A stretch of DNA of 64,000 nucleotides from Citrobacter amalonaticus (GCF_002918555.1 NZ_PQMB01000004.1:385068-449067), one strand, 5' to 3'; positions 26,074 through 35,199 are shown, numbered from the stretch's first letter. A program made the numbers and translations. The notes: generated from the letters alone by a model not told the origin.

Positions 26074-26388
26074 ATGAAAATATACTCAATCCTTACAGTT
26101 ATCCTTACTACATGTCTTCTAACTGCATGTAACAGTGAACCATCGCAAGACGATATATACAATGCTTTCAAAATTGTTGTAGAAAGATCAAATGCAAGTA
26201 TGAAAGCTCTGAACTCAAGTATTCCCGAAAAAGATCTTTTAAGAATCGATTATGTGAAGAAAGTTAACTGCACAGAAGAAGCAAACAATGTTTATAACTG
26301 CATTGTCGATGCCTCTATTAGCAATATGAAACAGACAAAGCCTGTAAAGCTTGTGAAAGCTGATGGTAACTGGAAAGAAGTTCAGTAG
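26074..26388 (+). CDS. Small lipoprotein, function unknown
   Basis: 104 residues. The signal peptide has lipobox LTAC (Cys19). The mature protein is hydrophilic with a cysteine pair (VNCTEEANNVYNC) that may form a disulfide, and a C-terminal VKLVKADGNWKEV strand typical of small enteric lipoproteins. It is co-directional with the two preceding genes and is followed by an intrinsic terminator. Confidence 0.65.
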   Translation: MKIYSILTVILTTCLLTACNSEPSQDDIYNAFKIVVERSNASMKALNSSIPEKDLLRIDYVKKVNCTEEANNVYNCIVDASISNMKQTKPVKLVKADGNWKEVQ

Positions 26389-26414
26389 TAGCCTATATCA
26401 AGAAGTCTCTTTTA

Positions 26415-26436
26415 GCCCCCGCATTGGGGCTTTTTA
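26415..26436 (+). terminator. Intrinsic terminator after the lipoprotein genes
   Basis: AGCCCC / GGGGCT stem with a six-base loop, followed by TTTTT. It closes the 25361-26388 operon. Confidence 0.85.
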
Positions 26437-26440
26437 TTGC

Positions 26441-26866
26441 CTATAATCTGACGGCTCTTACGCGAACTTCATGGGTTAACTCTTTCTCGATTACTTTCAT
26501 TTCATATTGTGCTCTGACAGTAGTATAGATTTCTTCGGCTTTTTCTTGATTGTTATCAATATAATTAACGAGAGAATTTAGCTCCCTAAGAACCCCTTCT
26601 TTGTTATTTAATCGTTGTAGTAGACTGCTTGTCAGACTTTTGTATACCGAACTGAACATGGTCATCACATTGTCTATATTGCGATCTGATTTGGAATAAA
26701 TTCTTTTAGGATAGAAATACTTTAAATGATAGCCCACAAAAATTAGGTAAAGTTGATATGAGAAACTTTTATCTCCGGGATGGTATCTTTTTGAGATATA
26801 CTTATCGACAATAATGATAAGTTGCTCTTCCAGAGTAAACTCTGAATTGATGATGTTTTTGTCCAT
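26441..26866 (-). CDS. Hypothetical protein
   Basis: 141 residues from ATG 26866 (AAGGA about eight bases upstream); an ATG three codons earlier lies too close to it. The protein is helical and charged, without signal peptide or known motif. It lies downstream of and in the same direction as the four-gene recombination module, separated by about 95 bases containing a palindrome (26939-26960), so it may be regulated separately or be cargo of that module. Not recognised. Confidence 0.45.
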   Translation of the reverse strand: MDKNIINSEFTLEEQLIIIVDKYISKRYHPGDKSFSYQLYLIFVGYHLKYFYPKRIYSKSDRNIDNVMTMFSSVYKSLTSSLLQRLNNKEGVLRELNSLVNYIDNNQEKAEEIYTTVRAQYEMKVIEKELTHEVRVRAVRL

Positions 26867-26938
26867 AAAATGCATCCTTGCATAATTGAAATAGTCTTCC
26901 TGACCATATGTTTATATTTATCGCATTTATTTAACTTG

Positions 26939-26960
26939 TCAATAGGTGCAACCTATCAAT
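26939..26960. promoter_or_regulatory. Palindrome between the recombination module and 26866 gene
   Basis: TCAATAGGT-GCA-ACCTATCAATT is an imperfect palindrome centred on GCA. It is either an operator for the downstream gene or a recombination-related site just after the last recombination gene. Confidence 0.4.
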
Positions 26961-26962
26961 TG

Positions 26963-27349
26963 CTATTTTTTATTAAATGGTCTATTCAATTGTTCCATAG
27001 TGAGACCATGTCTATAAGCATTATACTGCCAATAACTAAATTGCTCTTTGTATCTATTGTTCTGTTTTTTTAACATTTCATTTTCGGCTTTTAGATTTAA
27101 TATTTGTTGTGCCGCAATCGTTAAATTAGCTGGTTTTTTAAGGCCTGATTTTTTCAAATTGGACAAATTTTTCTTTGTTTTATATGCTTCAACAACTTCG
27201 TTATGAGCACTTAAAGATTGCCTTGTAATGGTTCTGTTTAGATTTTTATATACTGATTCACATAAATCATCCCATGTTATTTTGCCGTCCCAAGCCAGTA
27301 TAATATTTGTAATTGTTTTTATTTCACTCCTGTTTAAATGTTTTGCCAT
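26963..27349 (-). CDS. Small recombinase accessory protein (TnpC/Srap-like)
   Basis: 128 residues from ATG 27349, preceded by CAGGAG six bases upstream; a TTG six codons earlier is the alternative. The N-terminal ~65 residues look like a DNA-binding helical domain (LNRSEIKTITNIILAWDGKITWDDLC). The C-terminal part is a leucine/asparagine-rich coiled coil (QQILNLKAENEMLKKQNNRYKEQ). Tn554 TnpC has the same size, position and coiled coil, and the strand-biased circularizing elements described in Vibrio and Shewanella carry an equivalent small protein as fourth gene. It follows the large recombinase by 14 bases. Confidence 0.65.
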   Translation of the reverse strand: MAKHLNRSEIKTITNIILAWDGKITWDDLCESVYKNLNRTITRQSLSAHNEVVEAYKTKKNLSNLKKSGLKKPANLTIAAQQILNLKAENEMLKKQNNRYKEQFSYWQYNAYRHGLTMEQLNRPFNKK

Positions 27350-27363
27350 ATGTATCTCCTGTT

Positions 27364-29238
27364 TCAATTATTCAATAGTTTATTAATTCTTTCCAAATTT
27401 TTCTCATGGTGTTGCAGCCATTTGTCTGCACCATAATCACCATTTTCATAAGCGGTCTGCGTTATACTCTTCAGTTTTGTTACTTTTTCTCGGATATATT
27501 CAAGTCTAATTCTATCTATTGATTTCATTTCCAGTGTTTCATTATCATATTCTATAAATTCATCGATTTTATTACAAGGACGAAATAAATAGTTATGCAC
27601 ACAGTAGCCAAATTCTGTTAAGTGAATTGCTCCTTCATTCAGGTTATCAAAATCAACTGTCATTTCATTTGTGGGTATTGATTCCCTTTGACAATAATTT
27701 TTCATGCTCAATTTAATAGCTTTTATTTTATCTAACATATCTTCTTCTGACACATGGTTATAAACTCTGTTCTGATTCGCATTGATACGACAAGACCATT
27801 TAGCTATATCCAGTTCAGACATTTCACCATAATGAGCTATTGTGTTTAAAAGATGCCGTGGCTGGTGTGAGCGAATAAGTAGTGGTTTACCTTCATCATC
27901 ATAATACCCATATCGGGAAAATATATTTTTATAATTCATCTCATAGCTTTTTTTACTTTGTATATCACTGAAAAAGAAACTTTTAGTAGGTTTATAAAAT
28001 GTGAAAATTGAAGTCATTCTTGATAAAGAAAATTGATCCGTATTGAGCAAGCATAAAGCATTACTAAATTTTATGGATTTTTCTTTATCATACCATGGAA
28101 AGTCTCTGCTAAAATTAGAACTAATAATTTCCCACAAATCACTCAATGAATAGTTGTAATCATTGTGGTTTAAGAAACTTCTCCCACCATCCAAACTCGT
28201 TCTTTTAATTTTTAAAACACATGATTTATGATCAAATAAATGATACCCCAGTGCATGGCAAACTTGTACAACGGTCAATTTAGCTTTTTCATCAACTGTT
28301 GGGCAAAGCTCATGTCGGTAAAATTTATCCGGGTACTTTTCGCACCACTGAGCAAGTGCTCTTGCATGTTGTGATAAGGAAAGTAATCTTCTAATCGCTT
28401 TCTTTGCAACTGGTATCATAACCCGTGGAATCCATTTGATATTAGGGCCATACCCTTTTACCGAATAAAATCTCAATCCATATCTTTCGATACCCTTTCC
28501 ATCTATTTGTGTAATCTCACAATCAGCAGGTAAGGCTAAAATTTCAGAAATTCTGCTCGGACAACAAAGCAGAAGTGCAAATACTGAACTGGTGAACTTA
28601 TCCCTTGGACTCAGTAACTCATCATTTTGAGAAAAAATATCAGCAATAGCGAGCAATGCCTCTTCATCTGGTAACTTATCGCTTCGGTGATAATCCTCGA
28701 TCTCAGGAAGATAATTGTTTTTGACTTTCTGTTTTACATGGTTTTTCCATGAGATATATCCTGACTTTACAAGATTATGTTCACACAGAAACTTTGATAT
28801 TTTTTCAAGCTGTATTCCACATTTAGCCAAAACGTTACCTTCAAAATATTTACTCCCGATCTGCATTGCCTCATCGAAAACAACGGCTGTAACATTATAA
28901 ATGAGACCAGTGTTCTGAACCTGCAAAAGGGCCTGTTCGAGACATCGCAAGGCCATCATAATAACCCCATAATTTTTCAATGGTTTCAATGAGTGTTGAT
29001 ATCTGATATGTGCTTTTGCAAAATCGAGAAAATCTTCATGCATGGCATCTTTGTAGTTAAATACTTTATTTCCAACCCCAATCTTTCTAAAAGTTACGTA
29101 CCCTTTCCAAACATATTGTTCCCAATCCTGAGTTTGGGTTAGTCCGGGCAGTTGATAGCGACAAAATTTTATGAACTCATTATAATTTTCTTCTACAAGA
29201 ATATGTTTTTTTGATTTGAACAAAATAATATTATTCAT
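27364..29238 (-). CDS. Large tyrosine recombinase (TnpB/IntB-like)
   Basis: 624 residues, the usual size of Tn554 TnpB-type recombinases. The catalytic domain retains the first arginine (CPSRISEIL), the HQPRH box and the nucleophile region (NQNRVYNHV). A Cys-containing tail with FGYCVHNYLFRPC resembles the zinc-binding C-terminus of TnpB proteins. Its ATG overlaps the stop of the preceding gene (ATGA), so the proteins are translationally coupled. It is the third gene of a four-gene recombination module, and all catalytic residues appear intact, so it is likely active. Confidence 0.82.
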   Translation of the reverse strand: MNNIILFKSKKHILVEENYNEFIKFCRYQLPGLTQTQDWEQYVWKGYVTFRKIGVGNKVFNYKDAMHEDFLDFAKAHIRYQHSLKPLKNYGVIMMALRCLEQALLQVQNTGLIYNVTAVVFDEAMQIGSKYFEGNVLAKCGIQLEKISKFLCEHNLVKSGYISWKNHVKQKVKNNYLPEIEDYHRSDKLPDEEALLAIADIFSQNDELLSPRDKFTSSVFALLLCCPSRISEILALPADCEITQIDGKGIERYGLRFYSVKGYGPNIKWIPRVMIPVAKKAIRRLLSLSQHARALAQWCEKYPDKFYRHELCPTVDEKAKLTVVQVCHALGYHLFDHKSCVLKIKRTSLDGGRSFLNHNDYNYSLSDLWEIISSNFSRDFPWYDKEKSIKFSNALCLLNTDQFSLSRMTSIFTFYKPTKSFFFSDIQSKKSYEMNYKNIFSRYGYYDDEGKPLLIRSHQPRHLLNTIAHYGEMSELDIAKWSCRINANQNRVYNHVSEEDMLDKIKAIKLSMKNYCQRESIPTNEMTVDFDNLNEGAIHLTEFGYCVHNYLFRPCNKIDEFIEYDNETLEMKSIDRIRLEYIREKVTKLKSITQTAYENGDYGADKWLQHHEKNLERINKLLNN

Positions 29239-30539
29239 AGTTGATTCACCTCACTGCGATCAATCGGAATAAAAAATATACATTGATTGCAAGGAAATCC
29301 TGAATTCTGACTCTGGCATCTACTTGAAGAAAAAAATTTGAAATGACTACTCTTTTTCGATTTGATTCCGTTCATAAAAATATCAGCGACAAATGACAAT
29401 TGTTCTGAAACAGCGGAATCAATCCTCTCAACACTGTCAGCATGATTTTTAATATAAATCCCCGCACTTGAAGTAGAGGAATGATCCAATAATTCAGCTA
29501 TAGTATTAACATTATGCCCATCCTTAGCCAGCATGGTTGCTATTGTATAACGAAGCCTACGAGGAGTAACATTTAGTATCGAACCGGTACGGTTGGATAT
29601 TATATCCCCATTATTAACAATACTCTTCAATGCTACATTAGCAATTGTAGGCTTCGCATAAAATTTATTATTCTCCAGAAGAATTGAACCTGTTATGGAT
29701 AAATCTGAGAGTTTTTCCTCATTTAAGAAAATAGGAACTTCTCGTTTAGAATAATCATCAAGAGTTTTTCCAAGAGCTTGCTCAACAAGTTTCACTGATT
29801 GATTAGCTTGCAATTGAACAATTGATGCAACCTCTGATATTATTGCAAGTTCTCGATATCGTAGTTCTTTACCCCGTTGTTTAACTCGTGGCACTGAAAT
29901 TACATATTCTACTTTTCCATTATCTAAGTTATTTTGAAGAAGGTCTTTATATTTCAACATAACTAACTGCTGAGGTCTTCTACCTGTAAGGCTGATCAAT
30001 AGTGATATTGCATAATCTGGCAGTGACAGTTCACCTTTTCTATATGCATGATTCATAGCCTTAATCAAAGAAGCATGTTCTTCTTTAGTTAGTGGTCCCT
30101 CTGTTGGATCATCTTGAAGCACAGACTGACCAGATTTTTTTATTTTTAGGTCCAAATGCTTTAACAGTTCTACCGCACTTTCATCTATTCCAGGATATCC
30201 TAACTCAAACCATTTAATCAAAAATGGTCGTAAAACACGAAATGATGCTGGGGATTTTGATAATTCTTTATTTTGATATTCAATTAGAACCTTATCATCA
30301 ATATGAGTAGGAGATAATTTACGGATAAGACCCTCCATATTTCTAACAATATTTTTCACATACAAATAGCTGTTGCTATTAAAATAATACTGTACTGTAT
30401 TTACAAATCCACAAACCAAATTTTCGTTCATAGCATATATTAAGTTTGTAAGATTGATTCCATTATTTTCAAGCGAACTGACGATTTTATGTTCATGCAA
30501 AGACATTTTATCCGAGTTATATTTAATTAAATTATTCAT
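29235..30539 (-). CDS. Tyrosine-recombinase-fold protein (second of three)
   Basis: 434 residues from ATG 30539, which overlaps the preceding stop by eight bases and has AAAGGAG seven bases upstream. The fold is that of a tyrosine recombinase (TGRRPQQLVMLKYKDLL first arginine region; final AGIYIKN tyrosine region), but the central box reads RRLRYT instead of HxLRHT, so two histidine positions are altered. A C-terminal four-cysteine cluster (SSRCQSQNSGFPCNQC) suggests zinc binding. In strand-biased circularizing elements the middle protein is described as a recombinase-fold partner, which fits a structural or regulatory rather than strand-cutting role. Confidence 0.78.
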   Translation of the reverse strand: MNNLIKYNSDKMSLHEHKIVSSLENNGINLTNLIYAMNENLVCGFVNTVQYYFNSNSYLYVKNIVRNMEGLIRKLSPTHIDDKVLIEYQNKELSKSPASFRVLRPFLIKWFELGYPGIDESAVELLKHLDLKIKKSGQSVLQDDPTEGPLTKEEHASLIKAMNHAYRKGELSLPDYAISLLISLTGRRPQQLVMLKYKDLLQNNLDNGKVEYVISVPRVKQRGKELRYRELAIISEVASIVQLQANQSVKLVEQALGKTLDDYSKREVPIFLNEEKLSDLSITGSILLENNKFYAKPTIANVALKSIVNNGDIISNRTGSILNVTPRRLRYTIATMLAKDGHNVNTIAELLDHSSTSSAGIYIKNHADSVERIDSAVSEQLSFVADIFMNGIKSKKSSHFKFFSSSRCQSQNSGFPCNQCIFFIPIDRSEVNQL

Positions 30540-31734
30540 CAACTTCTCCTTTGAATAGTTGCTCTTGTTGTTCAAGTGCAGTTTTTTTCGATAGCTCAAA
30601 AATATGCCTGCGATTATAAATTATTGAAGTTTCTGAACCCGGTCGCCATCCCATGAGATAAGAACGGATTTGTTGTTCTTTTTCATCGGATATGTCCTGA
30701 TTCTTGTCTATTGATTTCGAAAACTCATAATTCCATGTATGTCTGAGTTTGTGACCTGTCAATCCCCCTAGAAGTGAGGAGGATTGACGAACAACACTCA
30801 CCACTTTGTGATATGAAGAAAATGAAATAGGTTGCCCTTGAGTTTTTCCTTCCTTATAAGTAATAAACAGGAAATCATGTTTGTTAGAATTTTTTATGTT
30901 TCTTCGATCATTCAGAATATAATCTGAAATTTCAAACATGAGCTTTTTATCAGCAATTAATTTCCTCTCACAAGTTTTAACTAAAGGCTGATACACTCGC
31001 GGATCTGTTTTATCATTTGCTCTTCTTCTTATTGCAATTGTCGATTCTGCAAAATCTATATCACCAATTCGCAGATTCAAAAGTTCACCTGCTCTCAGGC
31101 CAAAGCAGTGTAATAGCAGGAATATTAGATTGTTTCTTTTTTGCACTTTTTCTGAAAAAGGATTTAATTTGCTACCCGGTGCAAGAATGCTAAACAAAGA
31201 ATCCAATTGTTCATTATTTAAACTTTTTTCTATATCCATATTATATTTATCATTATTTCTCGGTTTCTTTCGTTTTATGTTGTTAATGAAATCTAAAATA
31301 TATTTGAGAGTATCCTTCTGTCCTGTATGAGAAAGATGTATTTTGCACAGCCATTCCAGATAGTTAGCTATGGTTGTTATCCGAAAGTACTTAGTTGGTT
31401 TTTTGACATTTGAACTTCTAAAATTATCATTCTCGCCATCTCGAAAATTGAATGAAGTGAATTCGATCAAATCTTCAATTTCATGAGGAGCCAGAAATAT
31501 CCTTTTCTGAATTCTTTCATCAATATTGATCTCTTTCCTCATAAAGAATCGATATAACAATGAAATGCTACCGGCAATAACCTTCATTGTTGATATAGAC
31601 TCTGACCGATTCCTGACCTGTGTTGTTATATACAAGTTAGGATAATACAATGGTTCACCAGTATTTTTATTTACGATATGACAATATCTCTCACCATTTT
31701 CGAACATAAAAGAATCCACACAAATACTACGCAT
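30532..31734 (-). CDS. Tyrosine recombinase (IntA-like, first of three)
   Basis: 400 residues. The catalytic signature is intact: CFGLRAGELLNLRIGDIDF (first Arg), GHKLRHTW box, and WRPGSETSIIYNRR (Trp and nucleophilic Tyr). The N-terminal ~190 residues form the SAM-like core-binding domain. It is the promoter-proximal gene of the module, preceded by AGGAGG. An 11-bp inverted repeat lies 110-200 bases upstream and may be its target or an operator. It is distinct from the P4-type integrase at 33646 that should move the whole element. Confidence 0.85.
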   Translation of the reverse strand: MRSICVDSFMFENGERYCHIVNKNTGEPLYYPNLYITTQVRNRSESISTMKVIAGSISLLYRFFMRKEINIDERIQKRIFLAPHEIEDLIEFTSFNFRDGENDNFRSSNVKKPTKYFRITTIANYLEWLCKIHLSHTGQKDTLKYILDFINNIKRKKPRNNDKYNMDIEKSLNNEQLDSLFSILAPGSKLNPFSEKVQKRNNLIFLLLHCFGLRAGELLNLRIGDIDFAESTIAIRRRANDKTDPRVYQPLVKTCERKLIADKKLMFEISDYILNDRRNIKNSNKHDFLFITYKEGKTQGQPISFSSYHKVVSVVRQSSSLLGGLTGHKLRHTWNYEFSKSIDKNQDISDEKEQQIRSYLMGWRPGSETSIIYNRRHIFELSKKTALEQQEQLFKGEVDE

Positions 31735-32016
31735 ATTTTCCTCCTAAACTTTACAAAAAGTATAATTCCAATATATTAATAATAAGCATTTCGTAGATTT
31801 ACAAATTTATTTGAATTGATTAAGCCATTTAGTTAAATTAAAACAGTGAGATAGATGTTTATTCCTGTCAAATTATCATCTGGTAGATCTAGTTAATATT
31901 ATGTACACCTAATCCTTGGGATACTATCTCACTGCCTTGCTAATAAACGGCATCCAAAATAATGTAAGTAATTTTGTAAGGTTTTAAGTTAAAATATGGA
32001 GTCAAACTTTACATTT
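31735..32016. other. AT-rich spacer with an 11-bp inverted repeat
   Basis: CAGTGAGATAG (31844-31854) and CTATCTCACTG (31924-31934) are a perfect inverted repeat with 69 bases between. The spacer holds the promoter of the recombination module. No gene is visible. Confidence 0.55.
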
Positions 32017-32331
32017 TTACAAAAGAGTTCTCAGTCCAATGTGGTATTGGATTATTCGCTTTGAAAGACTTTTCATCTCAATAGGACATTTAATTAGCGA
32101 GAACCATGTCTCATAAACGTAAAACTGATTGAACATATTAAGCTCAGAGATCGCATCTAACGGTTCCCTTAGATTCCCTACTAAATACTGGCTTAACCAG
32201 TAAACAATCTTTCTGTTAAATTGATTATCAGGTAAATCATAAATTGCTCCGGGTTCGAAGATCTTGGAAAAAAGATCTTGGCCCAGATTACACATATAGT
32301 TTTCTTCACTCACAAATTCTTCGATATTCAT
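32017..32331 (-). CDS. Small hypothetical protein next to the AlpA-like regulator
   Basis: 104 residues, acidic N-terminus, Tyr/Phe-rich centre, no signal or known motif. AGGAGAG six bases before the ATG gives good translational support. It follows the AlpA-like gene by 20 bases in the same direction, a place where P4-type elements often keep small regulatory or excision genes. Not recognised. Confidence 0.5.
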   Translation of the reverse strand: MNIEEFVSEENYMCNLGQDLFSKIFEPGAIYDLPDNQFNRKIVYWLSQYLVGNLREPLDAISELNMFNQFYVYETWFSLIKCPIEMKSLSKRIIQYHIGLRTLL

Positions 32332-32351
32332 AAAATCTCTCCTAAGTTCAA

Positions 32352-32558
32352 TTAAGCAACATTATTTCGACTTTTTTCAATAACAGACTGAATCCACTCG
32401 TCAACTTCACTCTCGACAAAAGCAACGGCACGAACGCCGATCTTTACTGATGCTGGAAACCGACCTTCACTGATCAAACGATAGATCCATGCCTTGCCGA
32501 AACCAGTTCGTTTCAAGACTTCTGGCAAACGAATTAAGCTTTGATTAGTTGTAGTCAT
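32352..32558 (-). CDS. AlpA-family excisionase/regulator
   Basis: 68 residues. Typical AlpA layout: LIRLPEVLKRTGFGKAWIYRLISEGRFPASVKIG winged helix-turn-helix, then VAFVESEVDEWIQ. AlpA/Vis-type proteins act as excisionase or transcription regulators for P4-family integrases. It lies about 1.1 kb from the integrase in the same direction and is the likely directionality factor of the element. Confidence 0.9.
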   Translation of the reverse strand: MTTTNQSLIRLPEVLKRTGFGKAWIYRLISEGRFPASVKIGVRAVAFVESEVDEWIQSVIEKSRNNVA

Positions 32559-32724
32559 TTGGCTGTCTCCTCCGCTTCCGTTACGAAGATATTAGCCACA
32601 CAGATTTGTATCTATGAAGGGAATGCTGATAACTGAAAAGTTAGATGAGGGAAGAATGAAAGGGAATTCCGGGGAAGAAAAATATTTATGCCCTCCCCTT
32701 GACAATTAACATGATGATTTACAA

Positions 32725-33534
32725 CTAGAAAGAGCCGAGTTCAGAAATCGGTATGTTGAGGAGATGGCTGTTTTTGCTGATAAAGTATTCCAGACTACGG
32801 GTTGTTTCTCCATTCAATGACTTCTCTGCAACAGGCCTGTCTGTATCTTTAATGTGATCTTCTCCTCTGATCTCATTTGTAAAGTCGGGATACAAGACAC
32901 GAGACAACACCATATTTGAGATTTTTACTTTTTTAAATTTTGCCCAAATCAATAGATCCATCATTGGGATAATATTGTAATCGACAAGTTTTCTTATTTT
33001 TGCCAGTCCAATTTTTTCTGTTTTTACTGGCTCAATTTCATATTCTTTCCTGAGAACGGGTAGCATCGTTTGTAAGGTTGTTATAATTTCTTCATCGCTG
33101 GACATTCCTAAATCAAATGAAACATACATCTTGCTGCTATTTTGGTTTAGAAAAAAGTCTCTCATAGTTTTTGTTATTGGTTTCTTTTTCAACTCTTTTT
33201 TGAAATCGCCATTTTCTTCAAAAAAATCCATGCTAAACATTATTAACTTGTTCTCTAATTTTTTTATATCACCAAAGCTAACCTGCGTAACATGTCTTTG
33301 GCCCTTACCAAAATGACCATGATTATTATCTTGTCTGCTTAAAATAGGATTACCTTCAAGGATAGACCTTAAATTTTGATTATCATCCTCCCATCCAAAA
33401 TTTACACTGTCGAAAATCGCTTCTCTAAAGGCAAGCTCAGTATGCAGTTCTTTGATTGTAAGTGATTTTAACTGCTCATAGTTTTCGAGACTAAACCAGC
33501 TTTTTAATTCTTCATAAGGGCTTACTACTTTCAT
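32725..33534 (-). CDS. DUF6387-like protein
   Basis: 269 residues from ATG 33534, preceded by GGAGGG; an in-frame ATG seven codons earlier has no such site. The N-terminal WFSLENYEQLKSLTIKELHTEL pattern and overall layout suit the DUF6387 proteins I associate with enterobacterial integrase-linked islands, but this is from memory and uncertain. It has no signal peptide and no catalytic motif that I recognise. The gene lies between the P4-type integrase and AlpA, all in the same direction. Confidence 0.5.
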   Translation of the reverse strand: MKVVSPYEELKSWFSLENYEQLKSLTIKELHTELAFREAIFDSVNFGWEDDNQNLRSILEGNPILSRQDNNHGHFGKGQRHVTQVSFGDIKKLENKLIMFSMDFFEENGDFKKELKKKPITKTMRDFFLNQNSSKMYVSFDLGMSSDEEIITTLQTMLPVLRKEYEIEPVKTEKIGLAKIRKLVDYNIIPMMDLLIWAKFKKVKISNMVLSRVLYPDFTNEIRGEDHIKDTDRPVAEKSLNGETTRSLEYFISKNSHLLNIPISELGSF

Positions 33535-33645
33535 TAATCCCTCCACTGTATTCAAAGCTTGAATGAGTTAACACTACTTATTTGAATTGATTCTCCCTTA
33601 ACAGCATTGATAAGGAAGAACGATTAATTAACTACTTATTCATAG

Positions 33646-34896
33646 TTAAGTCTTTTTAAAATCAAATGGTGAAACTTGTCGTATTCTAAGAAGGTCAAGG
33701 TAATCGGCCCACCATTGAAGCATTAACTTTCGCTCATCAAGGTGCTCTGCTTTATGTATGTAAGCAGCACGAACTGAGTTCCGCTCCTGATGGCTCATTT
33801 GCCGTTCAACAGCATCTTTCGACCACAAACCGGATTCAATCAAGGCACTACAAGCCATAGCCCTGAATCCATGTCCACAGACCTCCACGGTTGTGTCATA
33901 GCCCATAGACCTCAAAGCCTTGTTTACCGTATTTTCACTCATAGGCTTTCTGAAATCATGGTCGCCAATGAACACGAGTTCATGATCACCGCTGATCTCT
34001 TTAATTTCCGTCAACACAGCCAATGCCTGACAACTCAAAGGAACAAGATGTGGAGTTCGCATTTTCGAACCACGGTGCGAATGTTTGACCCCTGGCAATA
34101 GCTCGCGTTCTCCAGGGATAGTCCACATCGCATTTTCAAAGTCGATCTCCGACCATCTTGCGAATCTGAGTTCACTGGAACGAATGAAAATGAGCAATGT
34201 CAGCTTTACGGCTAACTTCGTGAGTTTCCTACCTTTGAAGTTATCAATTCGTTCTAAGAGTTCTGAGAATCGTTCGAATGGCAAAGCTGGCCTGTGGGTT
34301 CGTTTGGCTACGGCAATAGCTCCTGCCATCTCCTGAGCAGGATTGTAATCTATCAGCCCATTTTGGACGGCATATCGCATTACTGCTGTTGTTCTTTGCT
34401 GTAGGCGGGAAGCAACTTCCAATCGCCCGGAAGCTTCAACAGCCTTGATAGGGGCAAGAAGATCTCTGGTATTAAGCTCGGATATTTTTCTTTTACCAAT
34501 GGCAGTAAAGAGACCATCTTCCATGCTTTTTAGAACTCTCTCGCTGTGGGAATCTGACCATTTTCTTTTACAAGCCTTATGCCAGTCCCTGGCAACAGAT
34601 TCAAAAGTAAGAGCTTCGCTCTGCTCGATCTTGTCGGCTTTTTTCTTCTCAGAAGGGTCGATACCATCAGATACCAACTTTTTGGCTTCATCTCGTTTCC
34701 TGCGAGCTTCACCAAGAGAGACCATTGGATAAACACCCAATGCTAAAACTTTTTGTTTGCCATCGAAACGGTATTGGAGTCGCCAGTATTTTGAACCATT
34801 GGGGTTGATCAGCAGGTGCATACCCTGCCCATCTGTGAGTTTGAAAGGTTTGTCGGAGGGCTTGGTAGTCCTGACTTTGATATCGGTGAGAGCCAT
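33646..34896 (-). CDS. P4-type tyrosine integrase of the leuX-inserted element
   Basis: 416 residues. The N-terminal DUF4102-type arm-binding domain begins ALTDIKVRTTKPSDKPFKLTDGQG. The core-binding domain follows, then the catalytic domain with SSELRFARW (Arg), HGFRAMA (HxxR) and RAAYIHKAE (nucleophilic Tyr). It lies 190 bases from leuX and reads away from it, the standard layout for islands inserted at leuX. All catalytic positions look intact, so the 20-kb element 15112-35109 is probably still excisable. Confidence 0.95.
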   Translation of the reverse strand: MALTDIKVRTTKPSDKPFKLTDGQGMHLLINPNGSKYWRLQYRFDGKQKVLALGVYPMVSLGEARRKRDEAKKLVSDGIDPSEKKKADKIEQSEALTFESVARDWHKACKRKWSDSHSERVLKSMEDGLFTAIGKRKISELNTRDLLAPIKAVEASGRLEVASRLQQRTTAVMRYAVQNGLIDYNPAQEMAGAIAVAKRTHRPALPFERFSELLERIDNFKGRKLTKLAVKLTLLIFIRSSELRFARWSEIDFENAMWTIPGERELLPGVKHSHRGSKMRTPHLVPLSCQALAVLTEIKEISGDHELVFIGDHDFRKPMSENTVNKALRSMGYDTTVEVCGHGFRAMACSALIESGLWSKDAVERQMSHQERNSVRAAYIHKAEHLDERKLMLQWWADYLDLLRIRQVSPFDFKKT

Positions 34897-34940
34897 CAGT
34901 TGATACCTCCAGTGTTGGTACCAAAATCAATCGAACCGGG

Positions 34941-34962
34941 AATACCATCAGTTATACCATCA
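34941..34962 (+). promoter_or_regulatory. Putative integrase arm-binding repeats, leuX-proximal end
   Basis: AATACCATCA and TATACCATCA lie two bases apart between the integrase and leuX, matching the GATACCATCA pair at 15181-15202 in the same orientation. Confidence 0.5.
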
Positions 34963-35085
34963 TCGGTTGGTATATGTTCAAGGAATTGAGTAGACGTGAA
35001 CAGACTAAGCCAAGTCAGGAACCTGCTTAACTTACTGTTTTTATGGACTAAAGCAGACGTTAGTAGACTTGAAAAAAGCTTTGTA

Positions 35086-35170
35086 TGGTGCCGAAGGCCG
35101 GACTCGAACCGGCACGTATTTCTACGGTTGATTTTGAATCAACTGCGTCTACCGATTTCGCCACTTCGGC
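35086..35170 (-). tRNA. leuX: tRNA-Leu (anticodon CAA)
   Basis: An 85-base class II tRNA with encoded CCA. The 5' end GCCGAAGTGGCG pairs with the 3' CGGCACCA region, the anticodon loop is TTCAAAA (CAA anticodon), and the long variable arm and TTCGAGTCC T-loop are present. The gene is complete because the element restored its 3' end on insertion. leuX is a well known island insertion site in enterics. Confidence 0.97.
35092..35109 (+). repeat. attachment site within the leuX 3' end
   Basis: CGAAGGCCGGACTCGAAC, identical to 15112-15129. It covers the T-arm and acceptor side of leuX, the usual crossover region for P4-type integrases. Confidence 0.9.
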
Positions 35171-35199
35171 ACTGAAGAGGTATGCGGAAAACGTTGTGG

